A stretch of 64,000 bases of DNA from positions 744,001 through 808,000 of the forward strand of contig CAVRGN010000003.1 of NCBI GenBank assembly GCA_963720725.1, given 5' to 3'. A program made the translations under genes and the position numbers. Below the pieces are notes generated by a model. The model did no database searches. It was given only the letters and a program-made list of their open reading frames with translations, and was not told the DNA's origin. Shown here piece after piece: positions 46,196 to 55,852 of the stretch (positions are counted from its first letter, which is position 1; every line of letters begins with the position of its first letter). This DNA is from Benzoatithermus sp963720725 (GTDB lineage: Bacteria; Pseudomonadota; Alphaproteobacteria; Geminicoccales; Geminicoccaceae).

Positions 46196-47125
46196 GTGGC
46201 TGATCCGCTGCGCCAACTCGCCTGGGACGATCTCAGGCTGGTCAAGGCGATCGCCGACGCCCAGGGCTTGGCCGGAGCTGCCGAGCGCCTGGGCGTCAAC
46301 CATTCGACCGCCTTCCGGCGGCTGGGCCAGATCGAGGCCGCGCTGGACGTCATGCTGTTCGAGCGCCACCGGTCGGGCTACGCACCCACGGTCGCCGGCG
46401 AGGAACTGGTGGCGATCGCGGGGCGGATCGACGAAGACATCGCCGGCTTCGCGCGCAAGCTCGCCGGCCGGGAGTTCACGCCCGCCGGCGAACTGCGCGT
46501 GACGACCAGCGACACCCTGCTGATCCATCTGCTCACTCCCCTCCTCGCGGCGTTTCGCCAGCAATGTCCGGAAGTTCGACTGGAGCTGGTCGTGGGCAAT
46601 CAGGCTCTCAACCTGTCGCAGCGCGACGCCGACGTGGCGATCCGTGCCACGGACCGCCCGCCCGAGAACCTGGTCGGCCGCCGCGCCGCCCGAATTGCCT
46701 GGGCGCTGTACGGCGACGGGCGATCATTCGCCCCGCCGGCCGGTGACCGCCCGGCCGACCTGCGCCAGATGCCCTGGGTCGGGCTCGGCGAAAATCTCGG
46801 CTCGGTCCATGCGGCACGCTATCTGCGCGAGCAGGTGCCGGCCGATCGCGTTGCCTACCGGGTGAACACTGTTCTGGGACTGGCCGAGGCGATCGAAGCC
46901 GGGATCGGCATCGGCCATCTCCCTTGCTTTGTCGCCGACACCCGTCCGGGGTTGGTGCGGCTGGCGCCGCCGGCGCCCGAACTCGCCGACGATCTGTGGC
47001 TGCTCACCCACCCCGACCTGCGCCGGTCGCCTCGGGTGCGCGTGTTTCTCGACTTTCTCGCCGCCGAGATCGCGCGCCGTCGCGACCTGATCGAGGGAGG
47101 GCTCGGCCGGCAGATGCCCGGCTGA
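46196..47125 (+). CDS. LysR-family transcriptional regulator
   Basis: 309 residues from GTG 46196. The winged helix at the N-terminus reads WDDLRLVKAIADAQGLAGAA followed by ERLGVNHSTAFRRLGQIEAA and LDVMLFERHRSGYAPTVAGE. The rest is a periplasmic-binding-protein-like effector domain (GELRVTTSDTLLIHLLTPLL, ALNLSQRDADVAIRATDRPP, GIGIGHLPCFVADTRPGL). Serine replaces the usual helix-4 residues at NHSTAFR, as in the subgroup near AmpR/DsdC-type regulators. It lies 16 bases after the doxX remnant, which it may once have controlled. Confidence 0.9.
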   Translation: MADPLRQLAWDDLRLVKAIADAQGLAGAAERLGVNHSTAFRRLGQIEAALDVMLFERHRSGYAPTVAGEELVAIAGRIDEDIAGFARKLAGREFTPAGELRVTTSDTLLIHLLTPLLAAFRQQCPEVRLELVVGNQALNLSQRDADVAIRATDRPPENLVGRRAARIAWALYGDGRSFAPPAGDRPADLRQMPWVGLGENLGSVHAARYLREQVPADRVAYRVNTVLGLAEAIEAGIGIGHLPCFVADTRPGLVRLAPPAPELADDLWLLTHPDLRRSPRVRVFLDFLAAEIARRRDLIEGGLGRQMPG

Positions 47126-50100
47126 TCACTCCGCCGCCTGCGGAGCGCCCTCGATCGGCCCGTGGTGCTCGGCGCGCGTCCGCCGGCGGGCCCCGAGCCG
47201 CCGCCAAGCCGCCGAGGTGCGTGCGCCCAGGACCAGGAGACAGGGCGTCAGCACCAGGGTGATGACCGTGGCGAAGCTCAGGCCCCAGGCGATGGCGAGA
47301 CTGAGCTGCTGCCACCAGTCGGCGGAGGGTCCGCCCATCGAGACGCCACGGTTGACCAGGTCGACATTCACCTTGAACACCAGGGGTATGAGCCCGAGCA
47401 CGCCGTTGAACGCGGTCAGCAGCACCGGGCGGATCCGCTGGCCGCCGGTCCGCAGCACCGCCTCGACCGGCTCCATGCCGCGGCCGCGCAGCTCGTTGTA
47501 GGTGTCGATCAGGACGATGTTGTTGGACACCACGATCCCGGCCAGCGCGATCACGCCGATGCCGCTCATGATGATGCCGAAGGGCTGGTCGACCAGGAGC
47601 AATCCCAGGAACACGCCGACGGTCGAGAACACGATCGCCGTCAGGACCAGGAACACCTCGTAGAAGCTGTTGAACTGCAACAGCAGGATCATGGCGATCA
47701 GGAACAGCGCGATGCCGAAGGCGCGGCCGAGGAAGGCCTGGGCGTTGGCCTGTTCCTCGTCCTGGCCGCGGAAGACGAAGCGCAGCTCCGGATCGAAGTC
47801 CTGCCGGCCGAGCCAGGCCCTGATCTCCCCGACCTTGGTGTCGGCGAGCACCCCGTCCTCGACATCGGCCGAGACCGTGTAGGTGCGGCTGCCGTCGACG
47901 CGGATCAGGTCGCCGGTCTTGGGTTCGGCCGTGCGGCTGACCATGTGCCCCAGCGGCACAGCGCCCTTGGCCGTGTTCACCACCAGCCGATCCAGCTCGC
48001 CCAGATGGCGCGAGGCCAGCGGAAAGCGCGCCACGATGTCGACCTCGTCGTCGGCGTCGTCGGGCCGGTAAGTCGCGATCTTGATCCCGTTGGTGACCAG
48101 GCGGATGGTCGAGCCCACGGAGGCGATGTCGGTGCCGTAGCGGGCGGCGGCCTCGCGGTCGACCTCGAGCTGCCACTCGATCCCGGGTACCGGACGGCTG
48201 TCGGTGACGTCCTTGAGGCCGGCGAGTGCGCCGAAGAAGTCGCGGACCTCGGTCACGACCGGTCCGAGCTTGGCGGGATCGCGCGCCGAGATCTCCAGCT
48301 GGACCGGCTTGCCGACCGGCGGGCCGGCGGCAGGCACGCGGGTCTCGACCCGGATGCCGGCGATGTCGCCGGTGCGCCGGCGCACCTCGGCCATGATCGC
48401 CTCGCCCGATGCGCGTGTCTTCCAGTCGGTGAACTCGAGCATGATGATGCCGACGACATCCTCGTCGATGTCGTCGCCGCCCTCCCAGCGCACCGCGCTG
48501 CGGGCGTAGACATGCTTGAGGCCGGGCAGGCCCAGGATGCGCCGCTCGACCTCGCGCACGATCTGGTCGCGCTCGAGGATCGAAGTGTCGCCGCGGGCGT
48601 GCACCAGGACCTGCGCCTGCTCCGGCTCGACCTTGGGGAAGAACTCGACGCCACGGCCGAACGAGGCGTAGGCCCACCAGCTGCCGGCGACGAGTGCCAC
48701 GCCGGCCAGGCTCACCAGCAGTGGCCAGCGCACCAGGAAGGTGAGCAGGCGGACATAGGCGCCGATCCAGCCGCGGACGTCCGCGAGGTCGCCATGCTCG
48801 GTGGCGGCGAGGCTCTTCTGCTCGGCGGCGTCGCGGTTGCCGGCGCGCCCGAACATCGCGCCGAGGACGGGAACGAACACCATGGCCATGACCAGCGAGG
48901 CGAGCAGCGTCGCCACCAGCGTGATCGGCAGGTAGCGCATGAACTCGCCGACGATCCCCGGCCAGAACAGCAACGGCAGGAACGCCGCGAGGACCGTGGC
49001 CGTGCTCGCGGTCACCGGCCAGAACATGCGGACCGCCGCGATTTGATAGGCCTCGCGCGCGCCGAGCCCTTCGGCCATCTTGCGGTCGGCATACTCGACC
49101 ACCACGGTGGCCCCGTCCACCAGCATGCCCACCGCCAGGATCAGCGAGAACAGCACGATGATGTTGACGGTGAGCCCCATCGTCCCGAGCACCGCCATGG
49201 CGAACAGGAACGACACCGGCACCGCGAGCCCCACCAGCAGCGACGAGCGCAGCCCCAGCATCGCCACGGTGATGATCATGGTCAGCGCCACGGCCGTGAG
49301 CACGTTGTTGCCCAGATCGTCGAGCATGGTCCGGATCGAGCCGGACTTGTCCTGCAGGTAGCCGACCTCGATCGTCGTCGGCCATCGTGCGCGCTCGGCC
49401 TCGACCACGGCCCGCACCTGCTCGATCGTCTCGATGATGTTGCGGCCGATCCGCTTCTTGATCTCCAGGGCCAGCGCCGGGCGGCCGTCGACCCGGGCGA
49501 AGCCCATGGGATCCTTGAAGGTGCGGCGGATCTCCGCCACGTCGCCCAGGGTCACCACGCGGTCCGCGGCCACCTTGATGGGCATGCGCAGCATGTCCTC
49601 GAGGTCTTCGATCAGGCCGGGCACCTTGACGGCGAACCGGCCCTGACCGACGTCCCAGGAGCCTGCGGCCACCAGCTGGTTGTTGCGCTGGACCAGGCCC
49701 AGGATCGTCTCCAGCCGCAGGTCGTAGGCCTCGATCCGCAAGGGATCGATCACGATCTCGACCACCTCCTCGCGGTCCCCGCCGATCTCCACCTCGAGCA
49801 CGTCCGGCAAGGCCTCGATGCGGTCCTGCAGGTCGCGGGAGATGGTCAGGAGCGTGCGCTCCGGCACCGGCCCCGCCAGCGTGACCACCAGCACCGGGAA
49901 CAGGGAGATGTTGACTTCCTCGACGACCGGCTCGTCGGTCTCGTCCGGCAGCTCGGCCTTGGCGCGGTCGACCTTCTCGCGCACGTCGATCAGGGCCAGA
50001 TCGATGTCGACCCCGGCCTCGAACTCGAGCAGCACCGAGGCATGGCCCTGGCTCGCGGTCGAGCGCATCTCCTTGAGGCCCTCGAGCACCTGCAGCTCGC

Positions 50101-50308
50101 GCTCCATGGGCCGCACCAGCAGCCGCTCCGCGTCCTCCGGGCTGATGCCTTCGTGGCTGAGCGAGACGTAGACGATCGGCAGCTGGACGTCGGGATCGGC
50201 TTCCTTGGGGATCTCGTAGGCGATCACGGCACCCCAGAGGACGATGAGCAGCAGGCCGACCACGACGACCCGGGCGCGGTCGAAGCAGGCGGCGATCAGC
50301 CGGTTCAT
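47126..50308 (-). CDS. RND efflux transporter permease
   Basis: 1060 residues from ATG 50308, which overlaps the upstream stop (ATGA). Typical hydrophobe/amphiphile efflux (AcrB/MdtB-like) layout: the N-terminal helix FDRARVVVVGLLLIVLWGAV, periplasmic loops with EADPDVQLPIVYVSLSHEGI, the TM4 region LFSLILAVGMLVDGATVVVE with the proton-relay Asp, and a second half with AGIVVSNNIVLIDTYNELRG and GGQRIRPVLLTAFNGVLGLI. It exports drugs or lipophilic compounds from periplasm or membrane using the proton gradient. With the PadR and MFP genes it forms an operon; the outer-membrane channel gene is not present. Confidence 0.93.
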   Translation of the reverse strand: MNRLIAACFDRARVVVVGLLLIVLWGAVIAYEIPKEADPDVQLPIVYVSLSHEGISPEDAERLLVRPMERELQVLEGLKEMRSTASQGHASVLLEFEAGVDIDLALIDVREKVDRAKAELPDETDEPVVEEVNISLFPVLVVTLAGPVPERTLLTISRDLQDRIEALPDVLEVEIGGDREEVVEIVIDPLRIEAYDLRLETILGLVQRNNQLVAAGSWDVGQGRFAVKVPGLIEDLEDMLRMPIKVAADRVVTLGDVAEIRRTFKDPMGFARVDGRPALALEIKKRIGRNIIETIEQVRAVVEAERARWPTTIEVGYLQDKSGSIRTMLDDLGNNVLTAVALTMIITVAMLGLRSSLLVGLAVPVSFLFAMAVLGTMGLTVNIIVLFSLILAVGMLVDGATVVVEYADRKMAEGLGAREAYQIAAVRMFWPVTASTATVLAAFLPLLFWPGIVGEFMRYLPITLVATLLASLVMAMVFVPVLGAMFGRAGNRDAAEQKSLAATEHGDLADVRGWIGAYVRLLTFLVRWPLLVSLAGVALVAGSWWAYASFGRGVEFFPKVEPEQAQVLVHARGDTSILERDQIVREVERRILGLPGLKHVYARSAVRWEGGDDIDEDVVGIIMLEFTDWKTRASGEAIMAEVRRRTGDIAGIRVETRVPAAGPPVGKPVQLEISARDPAKLGPVVTEVRDFFGALAGLKDVTDSRPVPGIEWQLEVDREAAARYGTDIASVGSTIRLVTNGIKIATYRPDDADDEVDIVARFPLASRHLGELDRLVVNTAKGAVPLGHMVSRTAEPKTGDLIRVDGSRTYTVSADVEDGVLADTKVGEIRAWLGRQDFDPELRFVFRGQDEEQANAQAFLGRAFGIALFLIAMILLLQFNSFYEVFLVLTAIVFSTVGVFLGLLLVDQPFGIIMSGIGVIALAGIVVSNNIVLIDTYNELRGRGMEPVEAVLRTGGQRIRPVLLTAFNGVLGLIPLVFKVNVDLVNRGVSMGGPSADWWQQLSLAIAWGLSFATVITLVLTPCLLVLGARTSAAWRRLGARRRTRAEHHGPIEGAPQAAE

Positions 50309-51414
50309 CCCTGCGCCCCGGCCAGCGCTGCCTCGTTCTCCTCGGGGACCACCTCGACTCCGACCTTCTCCCCGGCGGCCACAAATCCCTGGCCGGAGGT
50401 GATCACCTGCAGACGCTCCGGCAGGTCCGCCAGCCACACGGCGCCGGTGTCGGCCTTGACGATCCTGGCGGTGAAGAAGCGGACGGTGCCGTCCGGGTCG
50501 ACCGCCTTGATGCCGATCGTTCCGTCATCGGCCAGGACCAGGGTCGCGGCCGACAAGCGATGTGCCGCCAGCTCGGATTCGCGGACCATGATCCGGGCGC
50601 TCATGCCGGCCGGCAGCCGGCCGTCCGCGTTGGCGACCTCGAGCTCGACGCGGAAGGTGCGGGTCTCGGGATCGGCCCGCGAGGCGATGTAGCGGATCCG
50701 GCCCGGGACGGTCCGTCCATCCGCCAGCAGGGCCGCACCCGGCGTGCCGACGGCAAGCCGTCCGACCATGGTTTCGGGAGCGTCGCCGACGACCAGGAAG
50801 GGGTCCTGCTCGATGACCTCCGCCACCGGGTCGCCGGGCTCGACATAGTCGCCCGCCTCGACCATGCGCTGCTCCATGACGCCCCCGAACGGCGCCTCGA
50901 TCGTGACGTGTTCGAGGTCGAGCGTAGCCCGATGCAGAGCGGCACGGGCGGCCTCGAGCTGGGCCAGGGCTTGCGCCACCTGGGTGTCGGACTGGAACTT
51001 CTTCTCTCCGAGCTTGCGCGCCGCCACATATTCGAGCTCGCGCTGGGCGACCGCGGCCGCCATCTCGGTCACGCGGCTCTGGCGGTCGCGCAGGTCGAGA
51101 CGGGCGATCGGCGCACCGGCCTCGACCAGCGTTCCCTCCACCGCCGGGGTCTCGACCACGCGACCGCCGGTCTCGGCCTTGAGCTGCACCACGCGCACCG
51201 CCTCGGTGTGGCCGCTGATGACGATTTCAGGTGCGACGGGCCGGGCGATGCTGTCCACGACGCGGACCGTCATGCGTGGCGGCGCCTGGGTGCCGATGTC
51301 AGCCGGCCGGAGCGGGGCGTCGCTGCCTGACAGCAGGTCCTGCAGCGGCCGCGACACCAGCCAGCCCGCCAGGATCAGCGTGAACAGCAGGGCGATACCG
51401 AGGGGCGAGCGCAT
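50305..51414 (-). CDS. RND efflux membrane-fusion (periplasmic adaptor) protein
   Basis: 369 residues from ATG 51414. An N-terminal membrane anchor (LGIALLFTLILAGWLVSRPL) is followed by a biotinyl-lipoyl half (GHTEAVRVVQLKAETGGRVV, VEAGAPIARLDLRDRQSRVT), an alpha-hairpin of about 45 residues (VAQRELEYVAARKLGEKKFQ, VAQALAQLEAARAALHRATL), the second lipoyl half (APFGGVMEQRMVEAGDYVEP) and beta-barrel. It links the permease to an outer-membrane channel. The stop overlaps the permease ATG. The start lies 5 bases after the PadR stop. Confidence 0.92.
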   Translation of the reverse strand: MRSPLGIALLFTLILAGWLVSRPLQDLLSGSDAPLRPADIGTQAPPRMTVRVVDSIARPVAPEIVISGHTEAVRVVQLKAETGGRVVETPAVEGTLVEAGAPIARLDLRDRQSRVTEMAAAVAQRELEYVAARKLGEKKFQSDTQVAQALAQLEAARAALHRATLDLEHVTIEAPFGGVMEQRMVEAGDYVEPGDPVAEVIEQDPFLVVGDAPETMVGRLAVGTPGAALLADGRTVPGRIRYIASRADPETRTFRVELEVANADGRLPAGMSARIMVRESELAAHRLSAATLVLADDGTIGIKAVDPDGTVRFFTARIVKADTGAVWLADLPERLQVITSGQGFVAAGEKVGVEVVPEENEAALAGAQG

Positions 51415-51419
51415 CGGTC

Positions 51420-51980
51420 CTACTCGGCGGCAGCGGCCACGGGGCTCCGGCCGTCGCGATCGCTCGCCGCGAGTTCGTGCAGGAGCGTGGGCATCTGATC
51501 GCGGACATAGGCGTGGGCGGCTGAAAGCACAGTCCGGCCGTAGCCGCGCGCGAAGCGCTGGCCCGGGGTGAGCCCGGCTTCGTCGCAGGCCAGTTCCTCG
51601 CGGAGCACCTCCGACCAGGCCCGCAGCATGCCTTCGAGCACGACCGCGATCCGGCCCGGCGGAAGCAGATGGGCGAAGTAGAGCAGCGCCAGAAACTCCG
51701 AGCGGACCTTGTGACGCGGCTCGGCGGCGGCGAGATCGGCGGTCAGCTGCGCCCTTCCGTCGGCCGTGATGCGGTAGACCTTCTTGTCGGGCCGCCGCTC
51801 CTGGTCGACGCTGGCGACGCTCAGGAGACCCGCCTGCGCGAGCTCGGCAAGGGCGGGGTAGATCGAGCCGTAGCCGGCGGCGAAGAAGTGCCGGAAGGCA
51901 CGGTCGAACAGCTTCTTGATCTCGTAGCCGGTCATGGGCCGCTCGGCGATCACGCCGAGGCACAAGGTCTTCACGTCCAT
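51420..51980 (-). CDS. PadR-family transcriptional regulator
   Basis: 186 residues from ATG 51980 (MDVKTLCLGVIAERPMTGYE). The winged helix reads IKKLFDRAFRHFFAAGYGSI followed by YPALAELAQAGLLSVASV and KKVYRITADGRAQL, the PadR signature. The C-terminal domain is helical and dimerising. PadR proteins repress stress or efflux genes and let go when phenolics or drugs bind. It heads the efflux operon and probably represses it; a palindrome in the promoter region is a candidate operator. Confidence 0.9.
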   Translation of the reverse strand: MDVKTLCLGVIAERPMTGYEIKKLFDRAFRHFFAAGYGSIYPALAELAQAGLLSVASVDQERRPDKKVYRITADGRAQLTADLAAAEPRHKVRSEFLALLYFAHLLPPGRIAVVLEGMLRAWSEVLREELACDEAGLTPGQRFARGYGRTVLSAAHAYVRDQMPTLLHELAASDRDGRSPVAAAAE

Positions 51981-52011
51981 CGTCGCCGCCGCCGAGGTTG
52001 CGACCGCACCT

Positions 52012-52027
52012 ATATCAAAGCGAGATA
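52012..52027 (-). promoter_or_regulatory. candidate PadR operator
   Basis: ATATC (52012-52016) and GATAT (52023-52027) form an inverted repeat with a 6-base spacer, 32 bases before the padR start codon. The AT-rich dyad stands out in GC-rich surroundings and fits the size of PadR sites. Binding is inferred. Confidence 0.45.
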
Positions 52028-52110
52028 TCTGCGACAAGGCGCGGTCCGAGCGGCGAGCCGCCCGACCACCCGGTCCAGCCGGACGTCAGGAGAAGCGCAA
52101 CCCCGCGCGG

Positions 52111-52746
52111 TCAGCTGGTCCGGTTCGAGCGCCGCGGCGGCACCCGCGGCGGTGCTGCGATGGCGCGGGCGATCTCCTCGCTGGCCTGCCCGAGAGCCCG
52201 GCTCATTGCCGCCACGATGGCACCATAGTCCGGCACGGGCGAGCCTTGCTCGGTGACCCGCGAGCGGCCGCTCGCCAACAGCGTCTCGTTGTCGCCCTGG
52301 TAGATGCGCCAGCGGGCATCGAGCACGACCTCTCCGGACGCGTCGGCGTCGAACCGGCTGAAGTCGACCTCGACCACGCGGTCCAGGGGGATGTCGCCAC
52401 GCTGGGGAATCGGGATGACGTCGCTGGCCTGCAGGAGCGCGTACAGGTCCTCCGCCATGATCCGCGTCAGGAGCGGCTCGAGCGGCTCGGCCCATTGGCT
52501 GAGCTCGGCCAGGCGCATCTGGTTGGCACCCTCGCGGGTGACGATGTTCGGCCGGTCGAGATATTGCGGGAGCGTGATCGGACCCAGCCCGATGACCAGG
52601 CCCTCGGCCGAGCGCTTGGCCGCGTTGGGCTCCGTCGCGGAGGACAGCGTGTAGAAGTCGGTGGGCCGCGTCGCGGCACAGCCCGAGCCCGCCAGCATGA
52701 GCGCCGCCGCCAGGAGCCGCAGACCCGTCGTGATTGCGGTGCTCAC
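52111..52746 (-). CDS. pqiC: PqiC-type lipoprotein of the Pqi lipid transport system
   Basis: 211 residues from GTG 52746, overlapping the pqiB stop (GTGA). A signal peptide with lipobox LAGSGC precedes ATRPTDFYTLSSA, a beginning typical of the ABC-type transport auxiliary lipoprotein/PqiC family (PF03886). The domain continues with VIGLGPITLPQYLDRPNIVT, WAEPLEPLLTRIMAEDLYAL and VEVDFSRFDADASGEVVLDA. PqiC forms an outer-membrane-side ring to receive the PqiB tube. It is last in pqiABC. Confidence 0.88.
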   Translation of the reverse strand: MSTAITTGLRLLAAALMLAGSGCAATRPTDFYTLSSATEPNAAKRSAEGLVIGLGPITLPQYLDRPNIVTREGANQMRLAELSQWAEPLEPLLTRIMAEDLYALLQASDVIPIPQRGDIPLDRVVEVDFSRFDADASGEVVLDARWRIYQGDNETLLASGRSRVTEQGSPVPDYGAIVAAMSRALGQASEEIARAIAAPPRVPPRRSNRTS

Positions 52747-54446
52747 CGTCCGGCCCCCCCCGTCTTGCCTCGGATCAGCGCCTCCGGATGGCGGTCGAGA
52801 TAGTCCGCGAAGACGCGGATCGACCGCGCCGCGCGCGTGAGCTCCTGCATCAGGTTCTCCGCATTGTTGGTCAGCACCGAGCCCGAGCCGATCGTCCGCT
52901 GGATCGAGGCGATCGCCGTCTGCGCATCGCGCAAGGTGGTGGTCGCGGCCCCGGCGGTGCTGGTGATGCCGTCGAGCAGTGGCCCAGCCGCGGTGTCGAT
53001 CCTGGCGATGGTCTGTTCGAGCTTGGCGACGGCGGGGCCAAGCGCCACCAACGCCTCTTTCAGATCTGGTGAGTTGACGATGCGCTCGAGTCCCGCGGCG
53101 GTGCCGGTGAGCGAGGTCATCAGTTCGTCGAGCGGCAGGGCCGAGATCTTGTTCAAGATCGCGGTCGCCGAAGCCTGGAGCGCTTCGAGCGTCGCCGGCA
53201 CCGACGGGATGATCGGGATCGGCCCGCTGGTGTCCAGCTCGGCCGGCGTGACGCGCGGCGCGATGGTGAGGTCGACGAACAGCTCGCCGGTCAGCAGGTT
53301 GCCCATCTGCAGTTGGGCGCGCAGACCGCGCTTCACCAGGGCGGCCATGGTGCGGTGGCGATTCTCGGCCAATTGCTCGGTGGTCATGTCCGGAACGAGG
53401 CGCTGCGGCTCGATCTCGATGGTGACCGGGATCCGGATCCGACTGGTGGCCGGATCGACCTCCACCCCGATCGAGGTCACGCTGCCGATCGGGATGCCGC
53501 GGAACTCGACGGGCGCGCCCGGGCTGAGGCCGCGCACCGAGCCGTCGAAATAGACCAGATAGGGAATCTTCTCGGTGAACTGCGCTTGGGCGAGGGCGCG
53601 TTGGTTCTGGTAGAGCGGAAAGCGCGCGCCATCCGACGCGGCATCCGCGGTCTCGAGTCCGATCGGCGTGTCGACCTCGATCCCGCCGACCAGCAACGCC
53701 TGCAGCGAGGCGATGTGCAGCTCGATGCCCGAGGCACCGGTCGCCAGGTCGATGCCGCTGGCATTCCAGAACCGGCTGGTGGACCGCACCAGCTCGTGGA
53801 ACGGCTCCCTGACGAAGATGGTGATGTCGATGCTGCGGGCGGCGTCATCGAGCTTGTAGCCGAGAACCTGGCCGATATCGATGCCGCGATAGTAGATGGG
53901 TGCGCCGGGGCTGACCGAGCCGAGGCTCGGGGCGGTCAGCACGAACTCGCGGCCGGGCACGTTGGCGCTGATCGGTGGCGGTTCCTCCAGACCGGTGAAC
54001 TCGCGGGCAGCATCGCCGTCGCCGGGGGCGAGGCCGATGTAGGCGCCCGAAAGCAGCGTGCCGAGGCCCGAGACCCCGCCCACACCGATCCTGGGCTTGA
54101 CGATCCAAAACGTGGTGCCGCTGCGCAGGAAGTCCGCGGCGTTGGGGACCATCTGTGCGGTGACCTCGATATGCTTGAGGTCGGTGGCGATGGCGACCTT
54201 GTTCACCGTCCCTACCTCGACGTCGAGGTAGCGCAGCTTGGTCTTGCCGGCCTCGAGCCCCTCGGCGGTGTCGAAGCTGATCGTGATCGTGGGACCCTGC
54301 TCCATGTAGGCCCGATAGGCGAGAAACAGCCCGATCGCCGCGGCGACCAGCGGAATCACCCAGACCATGGAGATGCCCCGGCGCCGCTTGACCGCGGCTG
54401 CCGGCAGGTCAGACCCGGAGCGGGCCGGAACCGTCGTTTCGTTCAT
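52743..54446 (-). CDS. pqiB: PqiB-type MCE-domain protein
   Basis: 567 residues. A single N-terminal membrane helix (ISMVWVIPLVAAAIGLFLAY) anchors a periplasmic chain with three MCE domains, recognisable at GPTITISFDTAEGLEAGKTK, APIYYRGIDIGQVLGYKLDD and GAPVEFRGIPIGSVTSIGVE, followed by a long helical C-terminus (TATAILNKISALPLDELMTS, TTTLRDAQTAIASIQRTIGS). PqiB hexamers make a tube for lipid movement between membranes. It overlaps pqiA by 38 bases and pqiC by 4. Length fits the E. coli protein (about 546). Confidence 0.92.
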   Translation of the reverse strand: MNETTVPARSGSDLPAAAVKRRRGISMVWVIPLVAAAIGLFLAYRAYMEQGPTITISFDTAEGLEAGKTKLRYLDVEVGTVNKVAIATDLKHIEVTAQMVPNAADFLRSGTTFWIVKPRIGVGGVSGLGTLLSGAYIGLAPGDGDAAREFTGLEEPPPISANVPGREFVLTAPSLGSVSPGAPIYYRGIDIGQVLGYKLDDAARSIDITIFVREPFHELVRSTSRFWNASGIDLATGASGIELHIASLQALLVGGIEVDTPIGLETADAASDGARFPLYQNQRALAQAQFTEKIPYLVYFDGSVRGLSPGAPVEFRGIPIGSVTSIGVEVDPATSRIRIPVTIEIEPQRLVPDMTTEQLAENRHRTMAALVKRGLRAQLQMGNLLTGELFVDLTIAPRVTPAELDTSGPIPIIPSVPATLEALQASATAILNKISALPLDELMTSLTGTAAGLERIVNSPDLKEALVALGPAVAKLEQTIARIDTAAGPLLDGITSTAGAATTTLRDAQTAIASIQRTIGSGSVLTNNAENLMQELTRAARSIRVFADYLDRHPEALIRGKTGGAGR

Positions 54447-55716
54447 CTGCTGCGTCCCACATGAGCCGCGGATCGAAGGCCATGGATGCGAAGATCGTGA
54501 CGATGACCACGCCGCAGAAGGCGATGGCGCCGGCGCCGGCGGTGATCGTCGCCAGATTGCCCAGGGCCACCAGGGCGGCCAGGATCCCGGTCATGAACAC
54601 GTCCACCATCGACCAGCGGCCGATGCCTTCGATGATGCGGAAGAGTCGGGTCCGGTCGCGCAGCCTCGCCGTCCAGCGAAGATGCACCGACACCAGGAGG
54701 AAGACGAGCCCGACGAGCTTCAGCACGGGCACGAGGATGCTGGCGAACAGCACCAGCACCGCCACCGGCAGCATGCCCGCCTGAATGAGCTCGATCACGC
54801 CGCCCGCGATGGTGCTGGGCGCCCCCTGGCCGAACGAGACCACGGTCAGCACCGGAAGCACGTTGGCCGGGATGTAGAGGATGGCCGCGGTCAGCACGAG
54901 CGCCGCGGTCCGGTTGAAGCTGTTCGGCTTGCGCCGGTGCAGCTCGGTGCCGCAACGCGGGCAGGCCTGGCCGTGCAGCCGCTGGGCATCGACCCGCACC
55001 ACTTGGTCGCAGGTCTCACAGGCGAGCAGCGTCGTGCCGGGCTGGTCGTCCAGGACGTCCGGACCCGCCTGCGGCGCCAGCTGGCGCCAGATCGCGTGCG
55101 GGTCGAACCGCGCATCCGCCGCGGCCAGCAGCAGTATGGTGCCGATGAAGGCGATGATCGCCACGCCGAGATGGATGCTGGCCAGATCCTGCAGCTTCAC
55201 GTAGGCCACGATCACGCCGAGCAGGTAGACCTCCATCATCGCCCAAGGCTGGAGCCGCTCCACCCAGCGGAAGCCCTCGACGATCCAGCCGGGTCGCCAC
55301 CCGAGCTGGATCGGGATCAGGATCGCCAGCATGCCGAGGATCTTGGCGAAGGGCATGACGATGCCCGCCAGCGCGATCGCGATCGTCAGTGGCCACATGC
55401 CCTCGTCATAAAGGGCTTTGGCGCTGTCGAAGATGGTGGCGGCGTTGCTCTGGCCCTCCAGCGCCATGGTCATGATCGGAAACGCGTTGGCGACCAGGAA
55501 CAGGAACAACGCGGCGAGATAGAGCGCCAGCGTGCGTGGCACGGAATCCGCAAACCGGATGAAGATCTTGGCGTCGCAGGCAGTGCAGCGCGCAATGGTG
55601 TCGTCCGGCATGGACGGCAGGCGCTGCAGCGTGCCGCATTCGTGGCAGGCGATCACCTCGTCGCCGGCACCGTGCGATGGCGCGGCGCTCGCCTGATGAT
55701 TGATTGTCGTCGCCAT
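54409..55716 (-). CDS. pqiA: PqiA-type inner-membrane protein
   Basis: 435 residues from ATG 55716 (MATTINHQASAAPS); longer frames upstream have no family sequence. Two PqiA domains are present, each led by a zinc-ribbon: CHECGTLQRLPSMPDDTIAR followed by CTACDA, and CETCDQVVRVDAQRLHGQAC followed by PRCGTEL. Each is followed by four membrane helices (e.g. LYLAALFLFLVANAFPIMTM, WSMVDVFMTGILAALVALGN). It is the membrane partner of PqiB, linked to membrane stress and paraquat induction. It is first gene of the operon and divergent from the ELM1-like gene. Confidence 0.92.
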   Translation of the reverse strand: MATTINHQASAAPSHGAGDEVIACHECGTLQRLPSMPDDTIARCTACDAKIFIRFADSVPRTLALYLAALFLFLVANAFPIMTMALEGQSNAATIFDSAKALYDEGMWPLTIAIALAGIVMPFAKILGMLAILIPIQLGWRPGWIVEGFRWVERLQPWAMMEVYLLGVIVAYVKLQDLASIHLGVAIIAFIGTILLLAAADARFDPHAIWRQLAPQAGPDVLDDQPGTTLLACETCDQVVRVDAQRLHGQACPRCGTELHRRKPNSFNRTAALVLTAAILYIPANVLPVLTVVSFGQGAPSTIAGGVIELIQAGMLPVAVLVLFASILVPVLKLVGLVFLLVSVHLRWTARLRDRTRLFRIIEGIGRWSMVDVFMTGILAALVALGNLATITAGAGAIAFCGVVIVTIFASMAFDPRLMWDAADERNDGSGPLRV

Positions 55717-55852
55717 CCGTCGTTCGAACCACCCATCGTCCCCAGCCGCAGTCGGGGAATACCACGCCGTGGGTCGACTTGTTGCGACCATGGCGCAACA
55801 ATACCACCGATGCGCGAGTGGCGGTTGCCATTCCCGTGTGCTAGCCGGCGTC

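Noticed and set aside
47162..50692. A 1,176-codon open frame on the plus strand opposite the RND permease and adaptor
   Set aside because: It is His/Asp/Glu/Arg-rich with no domain, and is the complement of two intact, strongly recognisable genes. Long antisense frames are expected in high-GC DNA.
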